Shown here: positions 53,803 through 62,593 of the stretch, in pieces
How positions within the stretch are numbered: the first letter of the stretch is position 1
Layout: each line of letters starts with the position of its first letter
Source: Clostridia bacterium
GTDB taxonomy: Bacteria; Bacillota; Clostridia; Oscillospirales; QAKW01
Direction of reading: 5' to 3'
Length of the DNA: 64,000 nucleotides
Assembly (NCBI GenBank): GCA_017937065.1
Contig: JAGBEI010000017.1
Coordinates: forward strand, 1 to 64,000
Notes under the pieces: generated by a model
Told to the model about the DNA's origin: nothing
The model's database searches: none
The model's input: the letters and a program-made list of their open reading frames with translations, nothing else
Made by a program: the position numbers and the translations under genes

Positions 53803-54460
53803 GGTTTTCGCTCCTTTCGCATATCAGCCTTATGATTTTACTGGTGCCCAGTCTCGACGCGCCGAGCTGCAAAAAGCGATGCGCGTCCTCAAGCGTTGAA
53901 ATGCCGCCCGCCGCCTTTATTTTCACGTGCGGCTCGATATATTTTTTAAACAAAATTATATCGTCCTGCGTTGCGCCGCCGCCCGCAAAGCCCGTCGAGG
54001 TCTTGATAAAGTCCGCGCCGGAGTGGGACACGACGCGGCACAGCTCTATTTTCTCCCGCTCCGTCAAAAGACAGGTTTCAACTATTACCTTTAATATTTT
54101 ATCACGGCACACGTCTTTTATTTGTGAAATTTCCCGCTGAACACCTTTAAAATCCCCGGATTTTGCAAGACCGATATTTATTACCATATCCAGCTCATCC
54201 GCACCGTTTTGAAGTGCGTCCTGTGCCTCATACCGCTTGACGTCACTGCTGTTGTATCCGTTCGGAAACCCGATAACGGTGCATACCGCAAGCCTTTTGC
54301 CGCAGCGCTTCTTTGCAAGGCTGACATAGCACGCAGGTATACAGACAGACGCGGTATTATATTTGATACCCTCATCGCACACGCGCAGTATCTGCTGCGG
54401 CGTTGCCGTCTGAGACAGCAGCGTATGATCCACAAACCTCAGCAGCTTTTCTGTGTTCAT
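53777..54460 (-). CDS. deoC: Deoxyribose-phosphate aldolase
   Basis: Cleaves deoxyribose-5-phosphate to glyceraldehyde-3-phosphate and acetaldehyde. 227 residues; Schiff-base lysine in DFIKTSTGF near residue 150, proton-shuttle lysine in VKIKAAGGI near 180. Its final ~9 codons overlap deoD. Confidence 0.96.
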   Translation of the reverse strand: MNTEKLLRFVDHTLLSQTATPQQILRVCDEGIKYNTASVCIPACYVSLAKKRCGKRLAVCTVIGFPNGYNSSDVKRYEAQDALQNGADELDMVINIGLAKSGDFKGVQREISQIKDVCRDKILKVIVETCLLTEREKIELCRVVSHSGADFIKTSTGFAGGGATQDDIILFKKYIEPHVKIKAAGGISTLEDAHRFLQLGASRLGTSKIIRLICERSENHELSDTSY

Positions 54461-54464
54461 ATTA

Positions 54465-55304
54465 TCACCTCACGGAAAATTTTATATATGCGCGGTCGTC
54501 AAACGAGCAGTTGCCGTTTTCAACGCCCTTGGTTTCGGGATATAATTTATAGCAGTGCGGGTCATTTTTCAACACGTTTTCAAGCTCCAGCTCGCTTTTT
54601 TCAAGAGTGTCGCAAAGCACGGGATATCCGTCGCTTGCAAGCACCACGGTGTCGCCTGCCATTATATCGTATACCGCAATAAAATCTTCCTTCAGTCCGT
54701 GCCCGTTGAGCACACCGTATCCGAAGCGCGAGCTGCTGTCGTTTTCAAAGGCAAGCTGCATATTAATAAACGGAAGTATAGCCTGCCGCCCGCTGTCGTT
54801 TTCAAAAACTTGACCGGGCAAATTCCCGTCCTTCAGCGCCTTTTCTATTACAAACGCGCGAAGGTCGGCCAAAACCGAATCGATTTTTTTGCCGCTGTCA
54901 AACATCTTTCCGTTTATCATGCAGCAGCAGTCGCCCAGCGACCAAACCTGTTTATGAAAATCGCTGTACACAACTATACATGCACGCAGCCACTCGGTAA
55001 TATCATCATTTTCAACATCTGCAAAATATGCCTTTGACAGCGCACAGTCAAGTCTCTCAAAAAAATCATGCTTTTCAATTTCACGCGGCATATTCTCAAG
55101 CTCCGAAAGAATTATCTCCTTCGCATATCCTCCGCATGACAGCCCTTGTGTCTTATCACCGGCGTTTGTTCTCCACCTCTGTCTGCCCTTGCTTGTCACG
55201 CCGTCAATAACGGCGATAAAATCATCACTTTCAAACAATCCGTCCTCACACAGCCGCATATCGGTTCGCTTGCCGACAAGCTGCTTTTCGATTATATCAG
55301 TCAT
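54465..55304 (-). CDS. PP2C-like (PPM) phosphatase heading the deo operon
   Basis: A 279-residue protein with the PPM fold pattern: RLCEDGLFESDDFIAVIDGVTSKG (about 17-40, with the metal DG), VWSLGDCCC (about 119-127), VVLASDGYP (about 226-234) and FDDRAYIKF near the C-terminus. All usual metal Asp residues appear present, so it should be active on phosphoprotein or small substrates. It is the first gene of the salvage operon, 4 bp before deoC, with the operon promoter immediately upstream; this placement is unusual and suggests a role in nucleotide or sugar-phosphate control. Confidence 0.75.
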   Translation of the reverse strand: MTDIIEKQLVGKRTDMRLCEDGLFESDDFIAVIDGVTSKGRQRWRTNAGDKTQGLSCGGYAKEIILSELENMPREIEKHDFFERLDCALSKAYFADVENDDITEWLRACIVVYSDFHKQVWSLGDCCCMINGKMFDSGKKIDSVLADLRAFVIEKALKDGNLPGQVFENDSGRQAILPFINMQLAFENDSSSRFGYGVLNGHGLKEDFIAVYDIMAGDTVVLASDGYPVLCDTLEKSELELENVLKNDPHCYKLYPETKGVENGNCSFDDRAYIKFSVR

Positions 55305-55333
55305 ACAGCAACTCCCATGATTATTTTTACATA

Positions 55334-55362
55334 ATTATACCACATATAAGTCTGCCTTTCAA
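55334..55362 (-). promoter_or_regulatory. Promoter of the deo salvage operon
   Basis: Minus strand TTGAAA (55357-55362), 17-bp spacer, TATAAT (55334-55339). Confidence 0.85.
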
Positions 55363-55364
55363 CT

Positions 55365-55400
55365 AAAAAAGCGGCAGGACAAGCCTGCCGCTTTTTATTT
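55365..55400 (-). terminator. Terminator after alpha-L-fucosidase
   Basis: GCGGCAGG, loop ACAAG, CCTGCCGC with A/T flanks of six and five bases. Confidence 0.88.
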
Positions 55401-55403
55401 TAA

Positions 55404-56744
55404 TCAGTCAAGAAACAGTTCGACAACAGGAATAACAACATCCGGTTTGATATACGGAACTCTGAGTATAAGCATATCCTCGTCAACGCTTCCGTGTTTC
55501 TCTCCTCCGCTGTGTGTCAGATTCTTTACGGCGTTACGGTCTGCTATCAGCTCGGACGCGTCATGCAGAAACTGCGCGTACTTAACCTTGCCCGCAAGCC
55601 CCGGAAGCTGTAAATACTTAAAAGGATAATTATAAAGATGCGCGTAGAGTCTTTTTCCGTCCTCGCTCTGCGTATAGCGCACGCCGTCAGGCGCCTTAAA
55701 CTCAGGCTCTGCCATAGTACAGCCGTAAACGGACCTTGAGTTGTACTTCATCCACTCGGCGTATACGTTGAGAGCTTCAACCGCGCGCTTATCCATATAT
55801 CCGCGGGCGGTAGGCCCGACGTTCATCAGAAGGTTGCCGCCGAGTGAAACGCAGTCTATAAGAAGCTTTAACAGCATTTCGGGCGACTTCCATGTCATCT
55901 CGTCGCGGTAATAGCCCCATGAGCCGGAAAAGGTATGACACGCCTCCCACGGCACAAGCTCACCGGTCTTTGAATGGGTAGGCCATTTTTTAACCTCAAC
56001 CTGTTCGGGAGTCCAAATATCCTGTTCAAGCTCGGTGCGGTTATCTATAAGTATGCCGGGCTGGAGTGAGCGCGCAAGCGCTATAAGTTCTTCCGCCTCC
56101 CAGTCGTCCTTGCCCTTGCCCGTATTGATGCGCTCATCAGCGATATCGCCCAAGGTCTTTTTTGAGGTGTAGGAAAAATCAAACCAGAGAATATCTATTT
56201 TTCCGTAGTTTGTCAAAAGCTCGCGCACCTGATTGCGCATATACTCGGCATAGCGGCGCATATCGCGCGTCTTGTTCAGCTCATACGCATCGGGACAGCT
56301 TCGCATGGGGTGTATGCTGTCGATAGGAAAATCGGGATGGTGCCAGTCAATGAGCGAATAGTAAAAGCCGATTTTAAGCCCCTGGGCACGGAAGGCGTCC
56401 ACATACTCGCGCACAAGGTCGCGCCCGGCTTTCGTATTGGTACATTTATAATCGGTATACTTTGTATCAAACATGCAGAAGCCTTCATGATGCTTTGTTG
56501 TAAATACCGCATATTTCATGCCCGCCGCCTTTGCCGCCTTTGCCCATTCACCCGGGTCGAACATATCGGGGTCAAAATAATCAAAATAGCGCTGATAGTC
56601 CTCATCGCTTATCTTTTCCCTTGTCTTTATCCACTCGTGACGCGCGGGCAGCGCATATAATCCCCAGTGGATAAACATGCCGAAACGGTCGTGGATAAAC
56701 CATTTATTATCGCCCGGAGTTTTTCTGACTTTGTAGCTTGACAT
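55404..56744 (-). CDS. Alpha-L-fucosidase, GH29 family
   Basis: A 446-residue cytoplasmic enzyme releasing L-fucose from glycans. N-terminal KWFIHDRFGMFIHWGLYALPA and the HEGFCMFDTKYTDY segment are typical of GH29. The catalytic nucleophile Asp is in IDILWFDFSY near residue 190; the WGYYRDEMTW segment follows at about 275. There is no signal peptide, so imported fucosyl-oligosaccharides are the likely substrate. Divergent from an AraC gene that probably controls it. Confidence 0.92.
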   Translation of the reverse strand: MSSYKVRKTPGDNKWFIHDRFGMFIHWGLYALPARHEWIKTREKISDEDYQRYFDYFDPDMFDPGEWAKAAKAAGMKYAVFTTKHHEGFCMFDTKYTDYKCTNTKAGRDLVREYVDAFRAQGLKIGFYYSLIDWHHPDFPIDSIHPMRSCPDAYELNKTRDMRRYAEYMRNQVRELLTNYGKIDILWFDFSYTSKKTLGDIADERINTGKGKDDWEAEELIALARSLQPGILIDNRTELEQDIWTPEQVEVKKWPTHSKTGELVPWEACHTFSGSWGYYRDEMTWKSPEMLLKLLIDCVSLGGNLLMNVGPTARGYMDKRAVEALNVYAEWMKYNSRSVYGCTMAEPEFKAPDGVRYTQSEDGKRLYAHLYNYPFKYLQLPGLAGKVKYAQFLHDASELIADRNAVKNLTHSGGEKHGSVDEDMLILRVPYIKPDVVIPVVELFLD

Positions 56745-56782
56745 AATTGTATTCCTTTCATATAATATGTGTATTTAAACAA

Positions 56783-56810
56783 AGTATAGCAAGTTTTGGC
56801 GCTAATTCAA
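56783..56810 (-). promoter_or_regulatory. Candidate promoter for the fucosidase gene
   Basis: Minus strand TTGAAT (56805-56810), 16-bp spacer, TATACT (56783-56788). Confidence 0.5.
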
Positions 56811-56844
56811 TGTATTTTACAGTCGGGAATATGGAGATTTCGGC

Positions 56845-57657
56845 ATGGATATATCAAGCAGTAAATTTATCGCAAAAAGTATAAATGCAATGGATATAAG
56901 GCTTGGAATGCACGGATATGTACGCGCGGACAGCGAATGGAAAAACAGCGGAATGACAATACCTTATTCAAAGCTGTATTTCGTTTTCAGCGGCAGTGCG
57001 GTTTTGAAATGCGGCGAAATCACCTATGAGCTGCTGCCGGAAAACGTGTATCTTGTCCCCTACGGCGCGCGCCACAGCTTTCACTGCGATACGGAGATGG
57101 AAAAGCTGTATTTTCACTTCACGGCGCTCAAGCCCGGCGGAAACGATATTTTTGAAAATGTCAGCCGCGTTATGCGGCTGAGCTGCGGCAAAGATGTTAT
57201 GGAAAAGCTCAGGGAGCTGTATTTTAAAGAGGATACAGGCGCATGCTTTGAGTTGAAAAGCGAGCTTTACTCGCATATACTGAGGTTTATAAAGGAATTT
57301 GACATAAAAATCGGTCAGGAGGCGTCGTACAGCCAAACAGTGGCGGACGCGATAAGCTATATCCGTCAGAACCTGTCGCTGGGAATAAGCGTGAGGCAGC
57401 TGTCCGACATGCTTTTTGTTTCGGAGAGCATGCTTTCCAAACGCTTTACCAAGGAAACGGGAATATCAATCGGAAAGTTTGTAGACCGTGAGGTCATGAT
57501 AGAGGCGCAGCGCAGACTGCTGCTGTCAGATGAGCCGATACAGCAGATAAGCGAGGAGCTCGGCTTTTGCGACCAGTTTTACTTTTCCAAAAAGTTCAAA
57601 CAGTTTTGCGGCATTTCACCCATAAAGTACCGAAAACAGAGCCGTGACGGAATATAA
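56845..57657 (+). CDS. AraC-family regulator next to fucosidase
   Basis: A 270-residue regulator: cupin-like sensor (about 20-105, with VPYGARHSFHC and KLYFHF) and a C-terminal double HTH (about 165-265, with VRQLSDMLFVSESMLSKRF and IQQISEELGFCDQFYFSKKF). GGAG precedes the ATG by a rather long 9 nt. Divergent from the GH29 gene, its likely target. Confidence 0.9.
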   Translation: MDISSSKFIAKSINAMDIRLGMHGYVRADSEWKNSGMTIPYSKLYFVFSGSAVLKCGEITYELLPENVYLVPYGARHSFHCDTEMEKLYFHFTALKPGGNDIFENVSRVMRLSCGKDVMEKLRELYFKEDTGACFELKSELYSHILRFIKEFDIKIGQEASYSQTVADAISYIRQNLSLGISVRQLSDMLFVSESMLSKRFTKETGISIGKFVDREVMIEAQRRLLLSDEPIQQISEELGFCDQFYFSKKFKQFCGISPIKYRKQSRDGI

Positions 57658-57694
57658 AAGCCTGTTATTTCTCAAATGAGAAATAACAGGCTTT
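57656..57694. terminator. Bidirectional terminator (AraC / xylB)
   Basis: AAAGCCTGTTATTTCTC, loop AAAT, GAGAAATAACAGGCTTT, a 17-bp perfect stem. Confidence 0.85.
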
Positions 57695-57705
57695 AATTTA
57701 TACTC

Positions 57706-59127
57706 TTATAAGATTTTATTTTGAATGTCTGTGAAATCCTTGTATTTTTTATTGTAATATTCGGCAAGCGCCTTATCCGGCTTTACAATCTCCCCCGTTT
57801 TGTAAAACCGTTTTGCAGTTTCCGGCTTGTTCATTGCAAGCAGCGCTGCGCCGAGAGCCCCGCCCTGCTCCGAATCGGGTATTTCAAGAGCAATATTAAG
57901 TACGCTCGCCATAATTTTAAGCCACAGCTTATTTTTGGCACCGCCGCCGCAGATTTTTGATTTTGTGACATTCACACCGAGAGAGCGGATAATTTCAATA
58001 TTCTGCCGAAACGCCATTGCAACGCCCTCCAGGACTGCAAGCGACAGCTGCTCCCTTGTTGTCGCAAGCGTCATGCCGTAAAACAATGCCTTTGCATTCG
58101 GGTCGTTAATCGGGGATCGCTCGCCCATAAGATACGGCAGAAATATCACATCGTTTCTGCCCAGATACCGTTCCATACCGCCTGTGTCATAGTCGGTATT
58201 CAGAATATTTTCAATCCACCATTTCTGACAGCTTGCCGCCGAAAGAATACAGGCGAGGTAATGGTATTTTCCGCTCGCCGAGCAAAAGGCGTGAATGGCG
58301 CTGTTTTTGTCATAATTGTGACTGCTCGTTTCCACAAAAATCGTCCCCGACGTTCCGAGGGAAATATTGCATTCCCCGTCGCTCACGACGCCTGTGCCGA
58401 CCGCCGCGCAGGCATTGTCTCCTCCGCCGATAACAATTTTTACATCTTTGTTCAAGCCAAAGGCGTTTGCAAGCTCGCTTTTAATATTTCCGACAGCCTC
58501 ACGGCTTTCATAGACGACGGGCAGCATTTCCCGGTCAATGCCGATAATCTCAAGCATTTTTTCAGACCATTTACGGTTTGACACATCAAAATACAGCGTA
58601 CCCGAGGCGTCGCTGACGTCGGTTGCAAACTCGCCCGACAGCCTGTATGCAAGATAATCCTTGGGCAGCATTATCTTGCTTATTCTGCTGAAATTTTCCG
58701 GCTCGTTGTTTTTGACCCATAATAGCTTAGGCGCGGTAAAGCCCGCAAACGCGATATTTCCGGTATGCTTTAAAAGAAAGTCCTTTCCTATCCCGTTGTT
58801 GAGATAATCAACCTCTTTAACCGCTCTGCCGTCATTCCACAAAATCGCAGGGCGGATAACCTTATCATGCCTGTCAAGCATAACAAGCCCGTGCATCTGT
58901 CCCGAAAAGCCGATTGCCTTAATGCTTTTTCTGTCGGTATCTTCAAGCAGCTCGTGCAGCGCGGACACCGTCTGCTCATACCAGTCGGCGGGATTTTGCT
59001 CGCTGTAATTGGGCGCGGGATAGCTTACCGGATAATCTCTGCCGACCGTCTTTTCTATTCCGTTTTCACTTAAAAGCAGCAGCTTAACCGACGACGTGCC
59101 TAAATCAATACCTATGTATCTGTTCAT
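57706..59127 (-). CDS. xylB: Xylulokinase
   Basis: Phosphorylates D-xylulose; FGGY kinase of 473 residues. Phosphate motif GIDLGTSSVKLL at the start, GFSGQMHGLVML near 75-86, GGGDNACAAVGTG near 237, and GGGAKNKLWLKIMA near 400. The ATG at 59127 has GGTGA upstream and overlaps the region of the xylA stop by a few bases. xylA and xylB form one operon. Confidence 0.95.
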   Translation of the reverse strand: MNRYIGIDLGTSSVKLLLLSENGIEKTVGRDYPVSYPAPNYSEQNPADWYEQTVSALHELLEDTDRKSIKAIGFSGQMHGLVMLDRHDKVIRPAILWNDGRAVKEVDYLNNGIGKDFLLKHTGNIAFAGFTAPKLLWVKNNEPENFSRISKIMLPKDYLAYRLSGEFATDVSDASGTLYFDVSNRKWSEKMLEIIGIDREMLPVVYESREAVGNIKSELANAFGLNKDVKIVIGGGDNACAAVGTGVVSDGECNISLGTSGTIFVETSSHNYDKNSAIHAFCSASGKYHYLACILSAASCQKWWIENILNTDYDTGGMERYLGRNDVIFLPYLMGERSPINDPNAKALFYGMTLATTREQLSLAVLEGVAMAFRQNIEIIRSLGVNVTKSKICGGGAKNKLWLKIMASVLNIALEIPDSEQGGALGAALLAMNKPETAKRFYKTGEIVKPDKALAEYYNKKYKDFTDIQNKIL

Positions 59128-59128
59128 A

Positions 59129-60436
59129 TCATTCACCAAACAGTGCGTTATTTACAATATACTCCAGGTATTCCTGTCTGCCGGAGGAAGGAAGGTCAGG
59201 CTTTTTCATATTGCAGGCATAATCGGACAATTCCTCAAGAGATGCCTGACCGTTTCTGATTTTCCTGCCTATTTCGCCGTCAAACGAGGAATATCTGTCC
59301 GTGATAAATTTATCGACCCTGCCTTCTTCAATAATCGCCGCCGCCTTGATGAGGCCGAGAGCAAAGGCGTCCATACCGAGAATATATGCGTGGAACATAT
59401 CCTGCGCAGTATAGCTCGGTCTGCGGTTTTTGGCGTCAAAATTAAGTCCGCCTGTAAGACCTCCCGCTTTGAGAATTTCATACATCGCAAGAGTGGTTTC
59501 ATATACATTAAACGGGAATTCGTCAGTATCCCAGCCGAGAAGATAATCGCCCTGATTTGCGTCAACAGAGCCGAGCATGCCGTTTACGGCGCTGATTCTC
59601 AGCTCGTGCTGGAAGGTGTGTCCGGCAAGGGTGGCGTGATTAGCCTCGATATTCATTTTGAAATCCTTGTCAAGTCCGTACTGACGAAGAAAGCCGATAG
59701 CGGTGGCGGCGTCAAAGTCGTATTGATGCTTCATAGGCTCCTTCGGCTTGGGCTCGATATAGAAATCACCCTTAAATCCGATTTTTCTGCCGTAATCGAC
59801 TGCCATATGCATAAGTCCTGCGATGTTCTCCTGCTCAAACTTAACATCTGTGTTGAGCAGTGTTTCGTAGCCCTCTCTGCCGCCCCAGAAGACATAGCCC
59901 CTGCCGCCCAGCTTAACGGTTATATCAAGAGCCTTCTTAATCTGGGCAGCCGCAAAGCAGTAGACATCGGCGGAATTCGTACTGCCCGCACCGTTCATAT
60001 AGCGCGGATTGCCGAACATATTGGCAGTACCCCAAAGGCATTTTATATCGGTACCCTGCATTTTTTCCAGGATATAATCGCTTATCTCATCAAGCCTACG
60101 GTTTGTCTCGTTAATATCGTCGGCTTCGGGTACCAGGTCGACATCGTGAAAGCAAAAATACTTTATACCGAGCTTTTGCATAAATTCAAAGCCCGCATCA
60201 ACCTTTGCCCTTGCGTGTGCCATTGTCCCGACATCTGCACCGAAGGATTTGTCAGCCGTACCGACGCCGAACATATCTGCGCCGGCTGCGCAGAGGTTAT
60301 GCCACCATGCCATGGCAAACGGCAAATGCTCGCTCATCTTTTTGCCCATGATAATTTTATCCGGGTTATAATACTTAAACTCAAACGGCTTGCCCGTTCT
60401 GTAACCGACCTTGTCCGTAAAATCAAAATATTCCAT
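59129..60436 (-). CDS. xylA: Xylose isomerase
   Basis: Converts D-xylose to D-xylulose. 435 residues, class II form. Catalytic [11 protein letters not shown] near 100-110, [12 protein letters not shown] near 185, the metal segment [17 protein letters not shown] near 230, and [13 protein letters not shown] near 270. It is first of the operon; with XylB and Rpe (upstream in the window) it routes xylose into the pentose phosphate pathway. Confidence 0.97.
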   Translation of the reverse strand: MEYFDFTDKVGYRTGKPFEFKYYNPDKIIMGKKMSEHLPFAMAWWHNLCAAGADMFGVGTADKSFGADVGTMAHARAKVDAGFEFMQKLGIKYFCFHDVDLVPEADDINETNRRLDEISDYILEKMQGTDIKCLWGTANMFGNPRYMNGAGSTNSADVYCFAAAQIKKALDITVKLGGRGYVFWGGREGYETLLNTDVKFEQENIAGLMHMAVDYGRKIGFKGDFYIEPKPKEPMKHQYDFDAATAIGFLRQYGLDKDFKMNIEANHATLAGHTFQHELRISAVNGMLGSVDANQGDYLLGWDTDEFPFNVYETTLAMYEILKAGGLTGGLNFDAKNRRPSYTAQDMFHAYILGMDAFALGLIKAAAIIEEGRVDKFITDRYSSFDGEIGRKIRNGQASLEELSDYACNMKKPDLPSSGRQEYLEYIVNNALFGE

Positions 60437-60463
60437 ATTAATACCTCCGTTTTCTATACTTTA

Positions 60464-60492
60464 ATTATATAAATTTCATTCCCGCAATACAA
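60464..60492 (-). promoter_or_regulatory. Promoter of xylAB
   Basis: Minus strand TTGTAT (60487-60492), 17-bp spacer, TATAAT (60464-60469). Confidence 0.75.
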
Positions 60493-60501
60493 GAAATATG
60501 T

Positions 60502-60518
60502 TTTCTAAGTTATAGAAA
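60502..60518. promoter_or_regulatory. Dyad upstream of the xylAB promoter
   Basis: TTTCTA (60502-60507) and TAGAAA (60513-60518) around AGTTA. It sits 10 bp from the -35 box. A XylR-type site is possible but no xylR is adjacent. Confidence 0.4.
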
Positions 60519-60612
60519 GAAATTTAGGTACGTACTTGATTTTAATAAAAGCCGGCGGATTTATCATTTTTACCTTGAGGGTAATTAAACACAGAAAAAT
60601 TGAAATTATCTA

Positions 60613-60641
60613 TTGACTTTCATCACCGATTTCTGTATAAT
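60613..60641 (+). promoter_or_regulatory. Promoter of rpsU
   Basis: TTGACT (60613-60618), 17-bp spacer, TATAAT (60636-60641). The leader contains ATCTGTG/CACAGAT hairpin (about 60650-60669). Confidence 0.85.
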
Positions 60642-60702
60642 CTTCTTGTATCTGTGTACAAGCACAGATGTTTGTCTAAAAGCGGAGGGAGGGAAACATG
60701 CA

Positions 60703-60876
60703 ATGGCTGAAATCCGCATCAAGGAAAATGAAACATTAGACAGTGCTTTGAGAAGATTTAAAAGACAGTGCGCAAAATCAGGCGTCCTTTCCGAAATCAG
60801 GAAAAGAGAGCACTACGAAAAGCCCAGTGTAAAGAGAAAGAAAAAGTCAGAAGCTGCCAGAAAGCGCAAATATTAA
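60703..60876 (+). CDS. rpsU: 30S ribosomal protein S21
   Basis: A 57-residue basic protein: [20 protein letters not shown] opening and an Arg/Lys-rich tail ending KRKY, typical of clostridial S21. The ATG at 60703 follows GGAGGGAGG; an earlier in-frame start would lie in the promoter. It helps 16S/mRNA initiation. Monocistronic. Confidence 0.96.
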   Translation: MAEIRIKENETLDSALRRFKRQCAKSGVLSEIRKREHYEKPSVKRKKKSEAARKRKY

Positions 60877-60898
60877 TCTGATTTAGTTTTGTCGTACA

Positions 60899-60930
60899 TA
60901 AAAGCCCTACAATGTAGGGCTTTTTATTTT
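60899..60930 (+). terminator. Terminator after rpsU
   Basis: AAAGCCCTACA/TGTAGGGCTTT hairpin then TTTATTTT. Confidence 0.88.
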
Positions 60931-60937
60931 ATCAAAG

Positions 60938-60972
60938 AAAAATCCGAAGCTGAAAACAGCTTCGGATTTTTC
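60938..60972 (-). terminator. Terminator after spoVT
   Basis: AAAAATCCGAAGCTG, loop AAAA, CAGCTTCGGATTTTT. Confidence 0.9.
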
Positions 60973-60980
60973 ATATACTG

Positions 60981-61520
60981 TCAGTTTTCCATCTGCTTGC
61001 CCAAAAACATCGCATAGGACGAGAGCAGCTTTTCCTCGGTAACAGAGGGCTTTTTGCCGGGCGTTTCAAGAAAAGCCACAAGTCCCATTACATCCCCCTC
61101 GGAAATAATCGGGCTGGCAGCGATAATCACGGGCGAACCGGAGTCGCTGACTATCTTTATACCGGCGTCACTACCCTGAGCAAAATAATTTTTGCGCGCC
61201 TCAATGAGCTGTTCGCATTCACGGCTTATAGGACGCTCAAGAATGTCGCGCTTGCCCTGTCCGGCGTATGCTATCACGTTGTCCATATCGCAGACGCTGC
61301 AGTACATACCGCTGACTGTATAAAGCGATGTACAGCAGTCGCCTGCAAACGATGACAGCTCTCCGAGCGGGGAATATTTTTTGAATATCACACCGCCCTC
61401 TTTATCGGTGAATATTTCAAGCGGGTCACCCTCGCGTATGTGCATTGTACGGCGTATTTCCTTCGGGATAACAACGCGCCCGAGGTCGTCGATTCTTCTG
61501 ACAATTCCTGTTGCTTTCAT
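60981..61520 (-). CDS. spoVT: Stage V sporulation protein T
   Basis: A 179-residue forespore transcription factor. N-terminal AbrB-type swapped-hairpin domain: MKATGIVRRIDDLGRVVIPK and MHIREGDPLEIF (residues 1-50); C-terminal GAF-like domain (60-175). ATG at 61520 follows AAGGAG. SpoVT tunes sigma-G-dependent genes in the forespore, so this organism or its ancestor forms spores. A sigma-G-like promoter is visible upstream. Confidence 0.95.
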   Translation of the reverse strand: MKATGIVRRIDDLGRVVIPKEIRRTMHIREGDPLEIFTDKEGGVIFKKYSPLGELSSFAGDCCTSLYTVSGMYCSVCDMDNVIAYAGQGKRDILERPISRECEQLIEARKNYFAQGSDAGIKIVSDSGSPVIIAASPIISEGDVMGLVAFLETPGKKPSVTEEKLLSSYAMFLGKQMEN

Positions 61521-61552
61521 TGTAAAACTCCTTTTAAAATGCTTTGCACTGT

Positions 61553-61581
61553 TAGTGTTTTCCAAAGCAAGGCATTTATTC
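61553..61581 (-). promoter_or_regulatory. Sigma-G-like promoter for spoVT
   Basis: Minus strand GAATA (61577-61581) and AACACTA (61553-61559), 17-bp spacer. It fits the GHATR / CATWHTA pattern of forespore sigma factors loosely. Confidence 0.4.
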
Positions 61582-61623
61582 GCAGCGCGGAAAAAATAAG
61601 ATGGTTATTTTTGTTAAATTAAA

Positions 61624-61649
61624 CGGGCGCCGAAAATATCCGGCGCCCG
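61624..61649 (-). terminator. GC hairpin after the FakA-like gene
   Basis: CGGGCGCCG (61624-61632) and CGGCGCCCG (61641-61649), followed on the minus strand by TTTAATTT. Confidence 0.7.
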
Positions 61650-61669
61650 ATTGGCACTTTTTAGCTCTA

Positions 61670-61921
61670 TTATCCCTGAAGACCCCTTGCCTGCCTGTCC
61701 ATATCCTCAATCACAATATCATATATCTCGCCGAGCGACGCACAGTATTCAAGCACCCGCCACGGCTCGTTGGTATGAAAATGTATTTTTATAAGCTCAG
61801 GCTCCCCGACAGCCAGCAGACAATCTCCCTCAAAATTCTGTCTGAAATATGAATTTATAACATCCTCATCAAGTCCCGTGCCCTCAATCAAAAGCTGGGT
61901 ATCATACTTAAATTCAAGCAT
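61670..61921 (-). CDS. Stand-alone FakA/YloV C-terminal-like protein
   Basis: An 83-residue protein that corresponds to the last domain of FakA-type fatty acid kinases: a segment with GTGLDEDVINSYF, then GDCLLAVGEPELIKIHFHTN and IVIEDMDRQ. The kinase (DhaL-like) and phosphatase-like domains are absent. AGAGG precedes the ATG. Such short homologues occur in Clostridia under names related to dihydroxyacetone kinase; whether they partner FakB/DegV is unknown. Its downstream hairpin ends the transcript that begins at the ABC permease or DUF5685 gene. Confidence 0.75.
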   Translation of the reverse strand: MLEFKYDTQLLIEGTGLDEDVINSYFRQNFEGDCLLAVGEPELIKIHFHTNEPWRVLEYCASLGEIYDIVIEDMDRQARGLQG

Positions 61922-61951
61922 AGTAAACCTCTCTTTTATAAAAATACTCTG

Positions 61952-62593
61952 CTATCTGCAAAAGCAGCAGCAAAGCCGCGCAAGCATACATGCGGCAACA
62001 ACTCTCCCGAACCCCGTTACGGGAGTGAACACCGTGCGGCGCTGATAATACGCCGTCTCTCCTGCCTTGAGCCGTTCAAGCAGCGCAAGGTAGCTGCTGT
62101 TTTGCGGTTCCATCTGTACGGCAGTCTGCGCATACTGCATCGCAAGCGCGCCGTTTCCCGCCTGAGAGCTTGCAACAGCGCTCAAATAATACCACCGCGC
62201 CGGCCGCTCCTGTATATTTTTCAGAACATACAGTGCCTGCTCATACATACCGGCGCGCAGATACGCTTCAGCCGAGTCAAGCGGGGACAGTCCGCCGCCC
62301 GCGCGCCTCGAATAGTATCCACCGGCACCGTAGCCGCCCCCGCCGTAGCTTCTGCCCGTACCGTAGCTGCCAGCGCTGTAGCCTCCGTATGAACCGCCGC
62401 CGTATGAGCCTGCCGTATTGCCCCTTTTAATCGCATCATACGCCTCGTTTATCTCCTGCATACGCGCCTGAGCTTCGGCATTGCCCGGATTTAAGTCAGG
62501 GTGGTATTTTTTGGCAAGCCGCCTGTACGCCTTTGTTATCTCCTCGTCGGTCGCATCGGGCGAAACGCCCAGCACCTTATAGGGGTCTGTCAT
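61952..62593 (-). CDS. J-domain protein with Gly/Tyr-rich linker
   Basis: A 213-residue co-chaperone-like protein. J domain at residues 1-60 with HPD at 31-33; a Gly/Tyr/Ser-rich low-complexity linker (about 60-102, [14 protein letters not shown]-like); and a TPR-like helical domain (about 104-175). It ends in a Cys-rich tail ([13 protein letters not shown]). It lacks the zinc and client domains of DnaJ, so it is a specialised DnaK partner. It overlaps the DUF5685 gene by 17 bp, a common pairing in Clostridia. Confidence 0.85.
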   Translation of the reverse strand: MTDPYKVLGVSPDATDEEITKAYRRLAKKYHPDLNPGNAEAQARMQEINEAYDAIKRGNTAGSYGGGSYGGYSAGSYGTGRSYGGGGYGAGGYYSRRAGGGLSPLDSAEAYLRAGMYEQALYVLKNIQERPARWYYLSAVASSQAGNGALAMQYAQTAVQMEPQNSSYLALLERLKAGETAYYQRRTVFTPVTGFGRVVAACMLARLCCCFCR

